This document shows, piece after piece, positions 22,806 through 34,742 of a stretch of DNA of 64,000 nt; position 1 is the stretch's first letter; each line of letters starts with the position of its first letter. This stretch comes from Penium margaritaceum (Eukaryota > Streptophyta > Zygnematophyceae > Desmidiales > Peniaceae), in assembly GCA_023375785.1 (NCBI GenBank), contig SZWC01000043.1, positions 225,214 to 289,213 of the forward strand, given 5' to 3'. Position numbers and translations under genes: made by a program. The notes under the pieces are model-generated. The model worked only from the letters and a program-made list of their open reading frames with translations. It was not told the DNA's origin and searched no databases.

Positions 22806-23543
22806 TGTTGGAGCTGGAGGAGAGAGGGAGCCTTGGAGCAGCAAGCATGTGGGACTGAAAGGGCATCACTTGTGCTAAAGAATGGTTATGGAATCACTCA
22901 AAATGATGGAGTACATATAGAACTAGAGCTTGGGCAAGTCAGCCCTCTCACAAGCCACACCACTTAGCCATGAAGGCTAAGGCTCACACACTAGAGTCCA
23001 CATTCTCATACAAGGGAAGAAATCAGCCTAACAATCAGGCTGACCAGTCACACACAACCTATAGAGCTAGAGAATGCTCTCATGGCACACTCCTAGTGGT
23101 CACATAACCCACAATCCCATGGAGAATCGCCATGTGTCCATGGCTAGCACACAAGGATCTCACCTCACCTAAAAAGTAAGGAGAGGTACCTTTATCCTAG
23201 TCAGCACACTCTGACAAGGCAATCCTAAGACCAAGGACCTTTTTGGATATTTCTCCCATCAGGTCTTGACCCTGGACCTCTTGCCTTTTTCTTTTCTCAG
23301 GCTAAGGCATGGAGCCATCGCCCATGGCCACCCAGACATTGGCGGTCCATGATCCCCGAAACTTCGAAAATTCATATCTCCCAATCCAACCGTTGGATCA
23401 GCCTGAAACGTGGACCATAGATAATTTGCCAGCTATTCTTTCCAATGGTGAAGACGGATCAACGATCGGAGCAGGCATATGGAATTTATCTGGAACTTGC
23501 TCATGTGGATCTGAAACTGAGCCGGACGGCTCCTTTCCCAAGA
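22806..23543 (-). repeat. B 5' LTR
   Basis: 738 bases, the same length as the 3' LTR, followed by the GTGAG duplication at 23544-23548. Confidence 0.92.
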
Positions 23544-23548
23544 GTGAG

Positions 23549-25550
23549 GGCCCTTGAAAGCTCGATGCAAGAGCACGAAAGTGCATTTTTATCGGCTATG
23601 ACATCGCACACAAAGCTTATTGACTATGGGACCAAGGAACCAAGAAGGTCATTTGCAGCAAAGATGTAGATTTCCACGAAATGTCTCTAAGTAAGGGAGA
23701 GCATCTCAAACTCGAAAACGCTCCAAAATCGGGAGAGTGGCACACTCTCCTTGAAGAGGGAGACGAAGTACTAGCACAATGGCATGGGATAGGTGCTGCA
23801 ACAGGGAGAGGAGCTCATGAAGATGGCTCGGAGGAATCAGAATCTGATTCCGACGTATCCGATCCTCCGGAACATGAGGAGGATGCCTCTCCCATCACCA
23901 ACAACCAACCAAACTCCTGCCTCCACATCAACAGCACTAGCCAGCAGGTTCAAGGAGCAGTTCACGCCTAAAAATACCTTGGCAGTATTACGACGCACAT
24001 AGAGGTGAATGGAAAGGCTTTAACTATTCATTCTTGGTTCAAGAGGAGCCAACGTTTGTCGCAGAGGCACTCACTCGGACTGACAAAGCAGAGTGGCATG
24101 AAGCAAGTCATAGTGAACTCAACTCCATCAAAGTGAATAGGACATGGGTGCTGGTGGACAAACCTGCCGGGGCTCACGTTATGGGGTCCAAGTGGGTGCT
24201 GAAAGTAAAAAGGAAACAAGATGAAAAGATAGACAAGTACAAGGCACGGGTGGTAGCAAAGGGGTTCTCCGAACGGCCTGGCGCAAAGTACGATGAGACC
24301 TTTGCTCCAGATGGATGTCAAGACAGCCTTCCTTTACGGCAAACGTGACAAGGAGGTATTGATGGAGGTTCTCGAGGGGGTTGATGCTCCTAATGGCAAG
24401 GTGTGCACATTGGTAAAGGTAATCTATGGGCTAAAACAAGCGCCAAGGCTTTGGTACCAAGAGATAGACACGTTCATGGCCAAAGAGTCCTTCATGCACT
24501 ACGACAATGACCTTAGCATGTACGTGCATGAGAGTGACAAAGAGACTACGTTGGTCGCCTTGTACATTGATGACCTGATTCTATGCTCCTCTTCGACACA
24601 ACTGCTAGACGATCTCAAGGGACTGAGTAGCATATTGGAGATGAAGGACATGGGTCCTCTTGACTTCAATATTTGAATTGCCATCAAGTGCGACAGAGCA
24701 GCAGGTACCATCAGCCTGAACCAGACAAAATACATGGACTCCATCCTCAAACGATACGACATGGTAGATTGCAAACCTGCCAGCACACCCATGAGCTCGG
24801 AGTGCAAACTCTCCACCTCCATGTCCCCATCCAACGAAGCGGAGAAAACTGACATGCTGGGCATCCCATATCAGTCTGCAGTGGGCAGTCTCATGTATGC
24901 CATGGTTGTCATCCGGCCAGATGTAGCCCATGCTGTTGGGCAGGTGAGCCGGTTTTTGGCCAATCCTGGTCCACTACAGTGGCAGGATGTGAAGCGCATC
25001 ATGCGCTACCTTAAGGGGACGCGACATGTGGGACTCCGGTTTGGAGGCATCGTTGGATCCGCGTCGCTCTGTCTCATGTGCTATACCAACGCTGATTGGG
25101 GAGGCAATATAAACGACAGAATTCCACCTCCGGCTTCGTGTGTATGCTAAATGGAGGTGTTGTCAGTTGGGCGAGTCGCAAGCAGGAGTGTGTCTCTCTG
25201 CCAATAGCTGAAGCTGAGTACATTGCATTGGCTAAGGTGTGTAAAGAGGTATAGTGGCTTTGTAGCTTGCTCTCTGAGATGAAGGTACTACAGGCAACAG
25301 CGACAATTGTCAATATTGACAACATGAGCGTGATTGATATGTCCAAGAACCCAGTTCTGTCCATGCGTACAAAGCACATCGAGATCCACTACCAATATGT
25401 TTGGGACTTGGTCTACAAGCAGATAGTGGAGTTGGAGTATGTCGGCACCAGGCTGAACCGGGCTGACATGCTTACAAAGCCATTGGACAAGGATCTCCAC
25501 CAGGCGTGCAGGCAAGGTATCGGCATAGTCAACGCAAGTGATGAAGAATG
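23549..25550 (+). pseudogene. A integrase end, reverse transcriptase and RNase H relic
   Basis: The A sequence resumes after B with an integrase carboxyl-end hallmark (CIFIGYDIAHKAY). It continues with RT (GSKWVLKVKRKQDEKIDKYK, then MDVKTAFLYGKRDKEVLME, then VIYGLKQAPRLWY), the catalytic ALYIDDLIL box at about 24555-24585, and the SAVGSLMYAMVVIRPD region. RNase H follows (YTNADWGG, then MRTKHIEIHYQYV and ADMLTKPLDK). The copy is broken. Confidence 0.85.
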
Positions 25551-25586
25551 ATGATGGAAACTGACGCAAGGTACAAGGGAGAGATT

Positions 25587-26236
25587 TGTTGAATATGTTT
25601 ACCCCTTGTTCATTCTTGTACGATGGATTAGGAACGCTCTGCCCCTTGTGGAGGTATGACCCCTGGATTTGTTGTAGGATGACGCAACTATGCTCTGTCT
25701 CATGTGAGATATGACCTGTGAGTGCACCATGTAGGTGAGTGGTTAATTTGGCCATTCTGTTGATTTGGCCAAGTGAGAGGTCATGAGTTCGATCCTGGCT
25801 CCATGCACATCCTGGTTATGGAAGCTTCCAAGAAAGAAAGTTCGTATGTTCTGGGAAGCGACACGGCTGATCAGTCACCTTTGCACAAGGATGCTTATGT
25901 GTCAAGCCCACAGCGGAAGTCTCTTGGTGATATGGCAGGATCAAGCCACTTCTCAGGAATGTGCTTTTGAGTTCTAGGACTGGATTGACAGCTATAAAAG
26001 GACTTGTCTTGCATGCTGATAAATTAACCCTTGCTTGATGCTCTCTTGCGTATTGACGACTTGAGCTCTTCTTGAGATATAATACTAAGGCGTTAGTACT
26101 CTTGAAGGTGAAGTGTATGCCTGATTAAGTTTGGGGTGCATGACACATGTCAACAAAGGAAGAAGGCCTAAAAACCTTTGTGAGCTTTTCGGTTTTGCCG
26201 CTTCTCTGCCAGAGGTGGTTAGCTCAGTAGCTAATA
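25587..26236 (+). repeat. A 3' LTR
   Basis: It opens TGTTGAATATG after a purine-rich GGTACAAGGGAGAG tract. Its tRNA-like boxes (25740-25751 and 25787-25795) match both Pol III consensus sequences exactly. Confidence 0.85.
25740..25795 (+). promoter_or_regulatory. Pol III-type A and B boxes in the LTR of A
   Basis: TGGTTAATTTGG fits TRGYNNANNNGG, and GTTCGATCC fits GWTCRANNC, with 35 bases between them as in tRNA genes. The 5' LTR has the same module with the B box decayed at one end. No complete tRNA cloverleaf is apparent. Either the LTR captured a tRNA or SINE head, or the match is chance. Its presence in both LTRs shows it was part of the parent element. Confidence 0.5.
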
Positions 26237-27704
26237 GAATATTGCGTGGACCTGGATAGTTTTGCGGAGATGCCCTGTTAGTTAGTTGCAGGGATCAATG
26301 CAAAGAGGGAAGAGGCATCACCACAACGGCTTGCTGAGCACGTAGTACATGGGATGTAGAAAAATTCATAGGAAGAATACAGGATGCATTTTCCCACATG
26401 AAATTGTTGACAATGTATGCAAAAAATGATGGCGTTTTTCCTGTATTGGCCACACAGACTAGCAAGACATTGTTGCTAATGTATATCCCAAAAGGTATCG
26501 ACCATGCCACTGATATACACATGTGATGAGTCCATGGTGAAGAATCACCAACAATAGGCAAAAACGTACAAGGATTGAACGTGGCTCATCTTGGCAAGAG
26601 TCAAGGGATCACGCGATCAACAACAGATGCACGCAAATGACCATTATCACAAAACCACACGTGTGTGTGGTTGATTGTGCATGAACGTGTTATAACCGTG
26701 TCAAAAATGATAAGAGTTCATACATGTGATCTTGTTTACGCTTCTCGTTGAATGGTCTACATCACGAAGTACACAATGATGAAACCTCTATGAGCAAAGA
26801 TGAACCAGGACAATTCAAAGCAAAGGGGGAGGAATGTAGCGTGCGGACTATTATTATGGATAAAAATGGTCGTTACATAGTTATCGGGTTCTCTGGGTAC
26901 TCGAGGCTCATGTATCAAGGAACCAAAGCCCAAAACATGCATATGAGGTAGAGTCTAGTACAACTTTAGCCTGGAAAATAGCCCTTGGCCGGATTTGAGG
27001 TGAAAGGAGTGTTGCGATGGAAAATCCATTGTGTCACTCCTCCGACACTCCTAGAACGTTGCTAGGGTCCTGTTTCCAGTCTGGCATTGCGACGTGGAAC
27101 AAGTAGGATTAGGTTGCATATTTTCAACGGTGCCCTATGACAACCCTGTCTGTTTCGTCGTGACACGTCTTGGCCAAAATGGCTGAGGCGGCCTGTCAGT
27201 TGGCCTCCTTGGACTACACTTTCTGAGTGCCTCCATCTTGGTTCCACAATTAGCTGCAAAGCGATCTAGCACCGTTACACAGGGAGTTTGAAGAATATCA
27301 AGGCGCATCAATATAAAAATATTACACCATCATGATTTGGACCGATTAGTAGAAACCTTTTCACATGGGATGCGATAGTTCTGTCCAAGACTCTGAAAGG
27401 TGGTTAAAGTTATCTAAAACTTCTATAATGGAACGCCGAAGGTCGGAGTAGTTGGCTTTCATGTCTACGACCGAGTAGCATAAAGATTTTGAAGTCATCA
27501 CACGGTGGGCCACAAATAAAATAAGAGAAATACCCACTCAGAGGGTTTTAAGGACTCGTATATGTCAGGGAGGTAACACTTCCTCCCTTCTACCCACAAC
27601 GCATGGGCTCATTACAAGACATAGGCCGGTGCTGGCTCAAGTAGCCATCAATCTGATGATCGACATTCTGTAGGTTATCGCATGGCTCTTGGCTGTTATG
27701 ATAT
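26237..27704. other. 1.5-kb region without a supported gene
   Basis: Open frames are short (under 90 residues) and lie on both strands. I recognise no domain, RNA gene or repeat end. The sequence may be old flanking DNA of A or worn transposon sequence. Confidence 0.5.
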
Positions 27705-28436
27705 ACATCTTAGCCCTGCCACTTAACAGGATAATCCATAATCTTGCCTCGTCCTTGATGTCCAAGGTTTCCCTGGACTTCATAGTCCGTAGACTTGTCA
27801 GCTTCCATAGGTGTTGATGGAGGTATATTTATGCTTGGGAAGTTCTCAACAAGGTGTCGGTAGACTTCAAGTTGACTGACGTGGAACACTGGATGGATAG
27901 CCATGTTTTTAGATAGGCAAATTTAGGTGCAACAAGTGTTTGCATTGCTTTGATGGCTAGTGGACCCAACCACTTGGGCTTTATCTTTGCCAAATTATGC
28001 CCTCGTATCTTGATGTTCACTGAGCTTAGTAGGTTGTCCTCTCTTGCATGGAACTTGGTGTCTGTTTGATTTTTCGGCTCCTTGCTTCATCGTTGAATGC
28101 GTCTTTGTGAGTGTCTGAGGTGTTTTGTCCCAGATGCTGTACAAGTCTTGCCGCTCGATGTTGATTGCCCATATGTTGCTAAAAATTTCAAACATGCTGG
28201 GGTTGCGTGTAGTTTGCCGAAAACCACCCCAAAACATGTTTTTACGTGGCTACCAAGTTTGAGAAGTATACAAGGTCGATAATTGGTGGACAGCCTGGTC
28301 AGTTTCATGCGGATCGCAAAGATTTTGAAGCAATTTCTTGGTCATATGATTGGTTTGCTCGGTCTGCCCGTCAGTCTGCAGATGGAAGGCCTTTCTATGC
28401 TGGATCACACTACTGTAGAAAGTGATTTGTTTCAAT
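27705..28436 (-). pseudogene. G: Ty3/gypsy chromovirus relic, integrase end and chromodomain
   Basis: Read from the high coordinate, the sequence shows the gypsy integrase hallmark AFHLQTDGQTEQTNHMTKKL near 28345-28400. The integrase carboxyl region (IKPKWLGPLAIKAM) follows, then HPVFHVSQLEVY. A chromodomain follows (YEVQGNLGHQGRGKIMDYPV, then KWQG) at about 27710-27790. Chromodomains guide integration of this clade to marked chromatin. The relic is split by E3 at 28437, and the other part is at 32935-33835. It is heavily broken and has no LTR that I can see. Confidence 0.82.
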
Positions 28437-29080
28437 TATAAAAATTTGATAAAGAGAATGATCACCTCTTGGTTTACGCTGAGCTCTGAATAACGGTTCA
28501 GGTCTAGCACCGAACCAACTTGACCAACGGCTGGTCGGCTCTATGACCGTTCAACCAATGGTCAAGTCATTCCTAATAATGTGATATATTTCACCCACGT
28601 CCGGCTAGCATAAAGAAGCCGTTGCTCTACTCTTTTGTCTTGTTCTACCTGTATGTACTGAGGATGTTCATCCCCTCGAGTTTAATCCAGAACAGTTCTC
28701 TTCATCCTGTTTGTCTTTGTTTCCATGTTATCACCACCGTGTCTTCACTCTATTTGCTGCTCACTCGCTCATCCTTCTGCATCCAATATCAGCTCTCACT
28801 CTTGTACCCCTTCACCCTGTCACTCTCGTTCCTAAGCTCAACTCTACTTAGTACGTCAAGTCGGTGTCATCTACTCCAAAATTTTCTTGCCATTCTCCCA
28901 TCTACTCCTCTCTCTCCATCAAGCTACCTTGGCTACCGCACATCCTACATCCCTTTTGTCCCCAAATCTTTACCCTATCACACAGCTCTTTACTCTCCTC
29001 ACCTTTGAGTGCTTTCGCACTCTCCATTGCTTCTGCCTGCTTCTGCCATCACTTGCTCTGCTCACTCAATTCTTCTAACA
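28437..29080 (+). repeat. E3 5' LTR
   Basis: It ends TTCTTCTAACA directly before the primer site. It carries the family's AGAACAGTTCTCTTCATC stretch near 28690. The left edge is set by alignment to the 3' LTR. Confidence 0.75.
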
Positions 29081-29856
29081 TGGTATCACAGCCTGAAGAA
29101 AGATCTCCTGACGTTCATTGAGCAAGTCATCACTTTGTCGCTCTCATCACTGCCATCAGCACCTCAACCGCGCCATCTACCGCCGCTTCTGCCATCTACG
29201 TCAGCTCTTCTCCACCTCCATCCTTGCAGCTACAACATTGACAAGAATAAAACTAGCCTCCATGCACCCATTCATCCACAAGTGGTGGTTCTCGTCCTTG
29301 AAGTACTCCACACTCCTACTCGCCTGCTTGCCTTCTCCCAAATCATCAACAGTTGACGTGAGCAGCATCGCCTTGTCCGCTTCTGAATTCCCGTTGGCAC
29401 TCATTGTCGTGACAAAGCCCTATGTCTCATCAAATATCTGTGGCAATATCTGGCCTCCTCCATTTCCAACAGTTGACAGTAGCACTCTAGCAGCTCTCTG
29501 CCGTAACCTTCGATGAAGCCTCCTATTGCATTCTGCTCTCCGCTCCTGTCAGCCTGTATTGTCACCAGCTAATCCTGTCCTACGCAGATCCTATGCTCCC
29601 TCTCCTCCTCCTCTGTCGCTCTTGATTGATTGTGTGATCGCGTGGAATGATCACCTCTTTGTCGCAGCTTCTAACCCCCTGTAGCGTCCTCCACATCTCA
29701 TCTACCTCCAGCATCCGAATGCCTCTTGTACTTCTCCATCTACATCAACCTTGTCTCCACTGTCCTCTCCACCTCCTCACGGTGTAATCCTCTCAAGCTG
29801 CCCTCTCGCACCGCACTGCCTCCCCAAAGTAGGAAAACGCCCGGTGTGAGGACATT

Positions 29857-30792
29857 GGACACCACCAGTCTTCCTGCTTGTTGGACTCGAGCCAACAGGT
29901 GGAACAAGCCGTCACTCCTCTCACACCAGCGGAACTCCTTGCTTCTTGAGCATCCTTCCTTCGCCCATTTTGTGCTACATTAGCTTTAATTGCTCCATCT
30001 ACTTTTTCATCGGCCATCTCTTCAATCGTCTGCCACGACTCCTCACAACCTCACTATCTGCTCTCCTCCTCATCGACGGACCTCTTCATCATCAGCATCA
30101 GCATAAGCCGCTCGTTTGCATCTATCGTCGCCTCTGCTTTGTCCTCAACATTAGCCTCCTCATCATCATCCTCATTCAACCTCCCCAGTTTCATCATCCT
30201 CTTCATCATCAGCAATCATCATCAATCAGTGCAGGTGGTTTGTCCCTATGCCCCGGCTTATTAATCATCATCCTCTGCTATCCACAATCATCCTCCTCTG
30301 CTCAGCACTTGGATCCGCCTAATCGCACCGCCAATCTTGTAATGACCTGCGCCCACTCCATCCCATCATCAGGCTCGTCCCTATGCCTGGACATCATTAG
30401 CAATCATCCTCAGCCGTCATTAGTATCTGTGGCCAGCACCAGAATTTCCACGAGCTAGCTGCCAATCTTGCTGCTACTTGCATCCAAGTCGACAACAGGT
30501 TTCTCGCGACACGTTGGCTTCTGATTTCTTAGTTTGCTCCGTACTTGCATCTGCCTGGTCAAACTGCCAATCTTAAGGTGTCCTGCGCCCACGCCATCCT
30601 ACCCTCAGCACACCTGACAAGAAAATCCTCTATCCCAGGTGTTCGCCTCATCATCACCTACTACACAACACTCACCTCTGGTGAAAAGAGAAAGGCGACT
30701 TAAGGACTCTTATCTCAGGGCATCGGACACCACCTGTCTTCCTGCTCATCATTCCGAGGACACAGGGAAATAAGCCGTTACTCCTCTGAAGC
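29857..30792 (+). repeat. Family E 65-bp blocks (E3 copies)
   Basis: Copies start at 29857 (GGACACCACCAGTCTTCC) and 30725 (GGACACCACCTGTCTTCC). They are much farther apart than in E1 and E2. A weak G-box-type repeat (GTGCAGGTGGTTTGTCCC) is at about 30228, and GGATCCGCC follows at about 30311. Confidence 0.65.
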
Positions 30793-30991
30793 ATGTCTGA
30801 GAACCGTCCTTCCTCACCCTTGTACAAAGAACACAAAGGATCAATCATGGAAAAACTTCCTCTGTGAGTATCATCGCGGCAGCGGTCGTCTTCATACCAC
30901 CACTCTTTTGACCATCGTGCCTCCCTGCAATGGCTCAGCAGGGTCAGCAACTCCCAAATTTAGCTGAGTACGGACAAATTCTGGTTATATG

Positions 30992-31601
30992 TGTTCGAAC
31001 AAGAATCTGACAAGACAAGTCCCTTGGAAATTGTCCGAGCTCTTAATAAAGGTTCACGTCCTGTACCAAACCAACTTGACCAACAGCTCCTGGCAACTAC
31101 CCATTGAGACCAAAATGGTCAAGAGATTCCCTAATAAATTGCCATGTGTCACCTGCATCTGGCTAGCGGAAACAAGCTGTTGTCAACACTTTTTGTCCTG
31201 TTCTGTCCATATTTACCAAGGATTTGCATTCCATCGGGTTTAACTAGAACAGTTCTTCTCATCCTGTCCCCCTGTGGTTCTACGGCTTCACCGTCGTGTC
31301 TCTACTTTGCTCACTCCTCGCCCATCTCGCCTTTACCGACCACTCCTTGCTAGCAGCTCTTTGCTTCGTCACTCTCACTCTGCTTCACACTACCCGGCCA
31401 TTACTCACCTCGTTCTCACCTTGTCTCATCAAACTCCCGTCTACATCGTATTTTGAGAGGCTCATATTCGTACAAGCTCTATGACTAACTCCTCGGGACC
31501 GCTCTCGCTTCCGTCACATCGCTGACGTACTCATGCATGTGCCGTTGCTTCTACCTACTTCTGCTTTTGCCATCCTATCTCACTGCATTCTTCTGATAAC
31601 A
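30992..31601 (+). repeat. E4: lone family E LTR inside E3
   Basis: The 610 bases align along their length with E-family LTRs: opening TGTTCGAACAAG, then GGCTAGCGG, TATTTACCAAGG, CAGAACAGTTC-like sequence, and GATAACA at the end. No primer site or matching target duplication is seen at its edges. It may be a solo LTR or the product of recombination between family members. Confidence 0.65.
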
Positions 31602-32272
31602 TGGACCGAAGCCGTTCCTTCTCACGCCAGACACCCAGGGACATACATGAGTATTCGACGGACCTTATCCTCCTTGGATAATACAAACACTGGCACCAAG
31701 CAGAGCCGCATCAACCCCACTACCACCAAATGCTCATAACCATCTGCATGTATCTCCAGCCGCTCCTTGATGCTTCATATCATCATATTCTCAAGGGAGC
31801 ACGCATAGGTCCACTTCTATGGCACAACATCCTCAAGTAGGCATGGTGGAAGAACTAGATCAGCACCACCTTTAAAATTGTGTCATTCTCCCCCTTCTTC
31901 ATGGGAGAATCAATGTCCTGCCTGCCTTCACCGTAGAAGAATAGTCAGAGACTGTCGACCACTGGATTGCCAAAATCCATGATCTCCTCTTTCCTTAGTT
32001 CCTCCAAGGATTCGGACCGATACCCTCCTCGATCCGTCTCTCTACATTGGTCCTCCCATCACCAATGCAGAAAGACACCGACAATATGCAGATGTCAATT
32101 GACAGGCCCGTGCAGTGCTCAGGTTAGTAATGCATGCCAGCCGTCATAGATGGCTGAACGGACACCCTGAAGACCTGAGCACCATGTGGTATGACTTTAT
32201 TCTTGCCTGTAGGGTCACACTATCAACTAAAGCTAAAGATAAAGCCTTCCTGTCTATCAGATTCAAGGGGAG

Positions 32273-32921
32273 TATCAAGAAGATAAATATGAATGAGTGA
32301 AGGATCACCTCTCTGTTTATGCCGAGCTCTGAATAACGGTTCAGGTAAGCACCAAACCAAATAGACGAATGAACCGTCGGCTCTGTGACCGTTCAACCAA
32401 CAGTCAAGTCATCGCCTAACAATTCGACATGTGTCACCCACGTCTAGCTAGCAGAAAGAAACTATTGCTCTGATCCTTTGTCCCATTCTGCCTGTATGTA
32501 CTGAGGATGTTCATTCCCTTGAGTTTAACCTTGAACAGTTCTCTTCATGTTGTTCCCCTTTGGTTCCACGGTCTTGGCGTCGTTTCTCCGATTTACTTGT
32601 TCCTTACTCGCTCATCATTCACCATCCAATCTCAACTCTCACTCTCGTACCTCTTCGCTCTCACTCTCACTCCTCCGCTTAGCTCTGCTCAACACATCAA
32701 GTCACCATCATCTGCTCCAAAATTTTTTCGTTGTGCTCCCGTCTACTCTACTCTCTTTGTCAAGCTATCCTGGCTGCCGCACATCCTACATACCTTTTCC
32801 GTCTAACTCTTTTCACTCTCACACGACTCTTTGCTCTCATCATCTTTGATTGCTTCCACACTCTCCATTGCTTCTGCCTACTTCTACCATCACTTGCTTT
32901 GCTCCCTCAAAGCTTCTGAGA
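32273..32921 (+). repeat. E3 3' LTR
   Basis: It follows the purine tract and shares GCCGAGCTCTGAATAACGG and many later blocks with the 5' LTR. Confidence 0.75.
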
Positions 32922-32934
32922 TTTTCCCCTCAAT

Positions 32935-33835
32935 AGTTTATTGTTAAACATTATGTCTTGGTAGGTGGGGATGGGGGAGAGGACACCATGTTATCGGGCC
33001 ATGTGGTTGAGGATCATTCACGCTGCTCCCTTTACAGTGAACGTTGTAGACATGGGGATGAAATGTGAAATCTATGATAATCAGTCAACCACCCCAAGTA
33101 TTACAAAAAACATTTTTGGTATGACCGGAAGACTAGTTGTAAAGTCCATGGAGACATCTGACCATGGATCCTTATGATGCCGACAGGGGTTGAAGCAATA
33201 CCAGGGGTTTATTCTGCCTTGAATTATGGCATTGACACAAGTTACACGTCTTGCAGTAGTTTAAGATGCCGGTTTGCAGCTTGTCGCACCAGTTGCACTT
33301 CACGAGTTTCTTGAGTGTATTTCCTTATCAAAGTATGTACCCGTACTGGTGTGATGGCATTGCTCCAATATCATCCTTCGGAGTTCTTTATTTGGTGGTA
33401 CAATGATTTGGTGAGTGAATCTTTGTCACTAGTAGGTTGTGTCAAAGCACAACATGATTTCTACGTACCCTCTGAACTCTTTGTAGTTCCTTGCAAACAC
33501 TTGCTCAAGGTACACCCGTACCTTGCTGGACATGTAGTGCCTGGATCTTGACCATTACGTCACAACACTCACTTAGATCATTTGTTGGATTCAATTTTCC
33601 ATGTTAGCACTAGATTTTATAGTCACATTTGGACTTGAGGAACTCCATCCATCGAGTTCTTTGATGGCCTAAACTTGGCTGAGGCTTGAGGTATTTGAGT
33701 GCATGGTGGTCGGTGTAGACGACACATTGTCGGCATTCCAAATAGTACCACGTCGTTGTGAATACCTACACCAACATCAAAATTTCTTTGTCATGCACCA
33801 TGTAGATTTTTCGGGGTGAATTACACAGACACATT
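32935..33835 (-). pseudogene. G: gypsy RNase H and integrase relic (other part)
   Basis: From the high coordinate, the sequence shows gypsy RNase H remains (YMVHDKEILMLV, then VVYTDHHALKYLKPQPS) at about 33630-33830. A His/Cys zinc-binding segment (CKTCNLCQ) lies near 33240-33320, and an integrase core start (PWSDVSMDFTTSLP) near 33110-33180. The order and strand match the part at 27705-28436, so E3 split one element. The relic is heavily broken. Confidence 0.8.
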
Positions 33836-33861
33836 CGCTTCAGTTGTCAAACATTCCAAAA

Positions 33862-33985
33862 TTTGAGTCATTTTCTCTCTGGCAGCCACAAACCACTGGC
33901 ATCTTCATAAGATGGACGTCCAATGTGCCTTCCTCAATGGGGACCTTGACGAAGTCATCTACATGCAACAACTTAAGGGGTTTTG
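33862..33985 (+). pseudogene. D: copia reverse transcriptase relic, left part
   Basis: The sequence encodes the copia RT hallmark HKMDVQCAFLNGDLDEVIYM and stops at the LTR of element C. The remainder is at 40560-41677. D is not of the B/C family. Confidence 0.8.
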
Positions 33986-34723
33986 TGTTGGATCTGGAGG
34001 AGAGAGGGAGTCTTGGAGCAGCGAGCATGTGGGACTGAAAGGGCATCAGTTGTGCTGAAGAATGATTGTTGAATCACTCAAAATGATGGAGTACATATAG
34101 AGCTAGAGCTTGGGCAAGTCAGCCCTCTCACAAGCCACACCACTTAGCCATGGAGGCTAAGGCTCACACACTAGAGTCCACAATCTCACACAAGGGAGGA
34201 AATCAGCCCAACAATCAGGCTGACCAGTCACACACGACCTAGAGAGCTAGAGAATGCTCTCATGGCACACTCCTAGTGGTCACATCACCCACAAACCCAT
34301 GGAAAATCGCCATGTGTCCATGGCTAGCACACAAGGATCTCACCTCACCTAAAAATTAAGGTGAGGTACCTTTATCCTAGTCACCACACTCTGACAAGGC
34401 AATCCTAAGACCAAGGACCTTTTTGGATATTTCTCCCATCAGGTCTTGACCCTGGACCTCTTGCTTTTTTCTTTTCTCAGGCTAAGGCATGGAGCCATCG
34501 CCCATGGCCACCCAAACATCGGCGGTCCATGACCCCTGAAACTTCGAAAATTCATATCTCCCAATCCGACCGTTGGATCAGCCTGAAACTTGGACCGTAG
34601 ATAATTTTCCACCTGATCTTGCCAATGGTGAAGATGGATTGACGATCGGAGCAGGCATCTGGAAGTTTCCTGGAACTTGCTCCTGTGGACCTGAAACAGA
34701 GCCGAACGGCTCCTTTCCCAACA
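33986..34723 (-). repeat. C 3' LTR
   Basis: It opens TGTTGGATCTGG and ends TTTCCCAACA, and the purine tract adjoins at 34724-34738. Private variants such as GAGTCTTGGAGC and TAAAAATTAAGGTGAGG are shared with the LTR at 39817 but not with the one at 39057. Confidence 0.92.
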
Positions 34724-34742
34724 ATCTCCCACTTTGCCGCAG

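Larger units (their letters stand above)
17168..23543 (-). mobile_element. B: Ty1/copia retrotransposon inserted in A
   Basis: Both LTRs are 738 bases (17168-17905 and 22806-23543). A 5-bp target duplication GTGAG lies at 17163-17167 and 23544-23548, so both ends are certain. Read on the minus strand, the order is 5' LTR, primer site, gag, protease, integrase, reverse transcriptase, RNase H, purine tract, 3' LTR. I count about 40 LTR differences by eye, close to 5%. With a grass-type rate that would be about two million years, but the rate is not calibrated for this organism. The coding region is broken at several points (about six to ten). Elements C and F belong to the same family. Confidence 0.93.
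14004..26236 (+). mobile_element. A: Ty1/copia retrotransposon, interrupted by element B
   Basis: LTRs of 643 and about 650 bases (14004-14646 and 25587-26236) enclose copia-order gag, zinc knuckle, integrase, reverse transcriptase and RNase H remains. Element B (17168-23543) sits inside the integrase end of A. Removing B leaves about 5.85 kb, a normal copia length. The LTRs differ at roughly 10% or more over the first 230 bases compared by eye, so A is old, which agrees with its being host to B. The copy is broken in many places (about ten). No convincing 5-bp target duplication is visible at the ends I chose. The leader after the 5' LTR lacks the initiator-Met primer site used by the other elements here. 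Confidence 0.88.
28437..32921 (+). mobile_element. E3: family E element inserted in gypsy relic G
   Basis: LTRs lie at about 28437-29080 and 32273-32921, with a primer site TGGTATCACAGCC at 29081-29093 and a purine tract ATTCAAGGGGAG before the 3' LTR. Two 65-bp family blocks start at 29857 and 30725. A TCAAT motif occurs at 28432-28436 and again at 32930-32934, a few bases outside the predicted end, so the exact right edge is uncertain. A further family E LTR lies inside it at 30992-31601. No pol is recognisable. The LTRs are clearly diverged and the copy is old. Confidence 0.78.
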
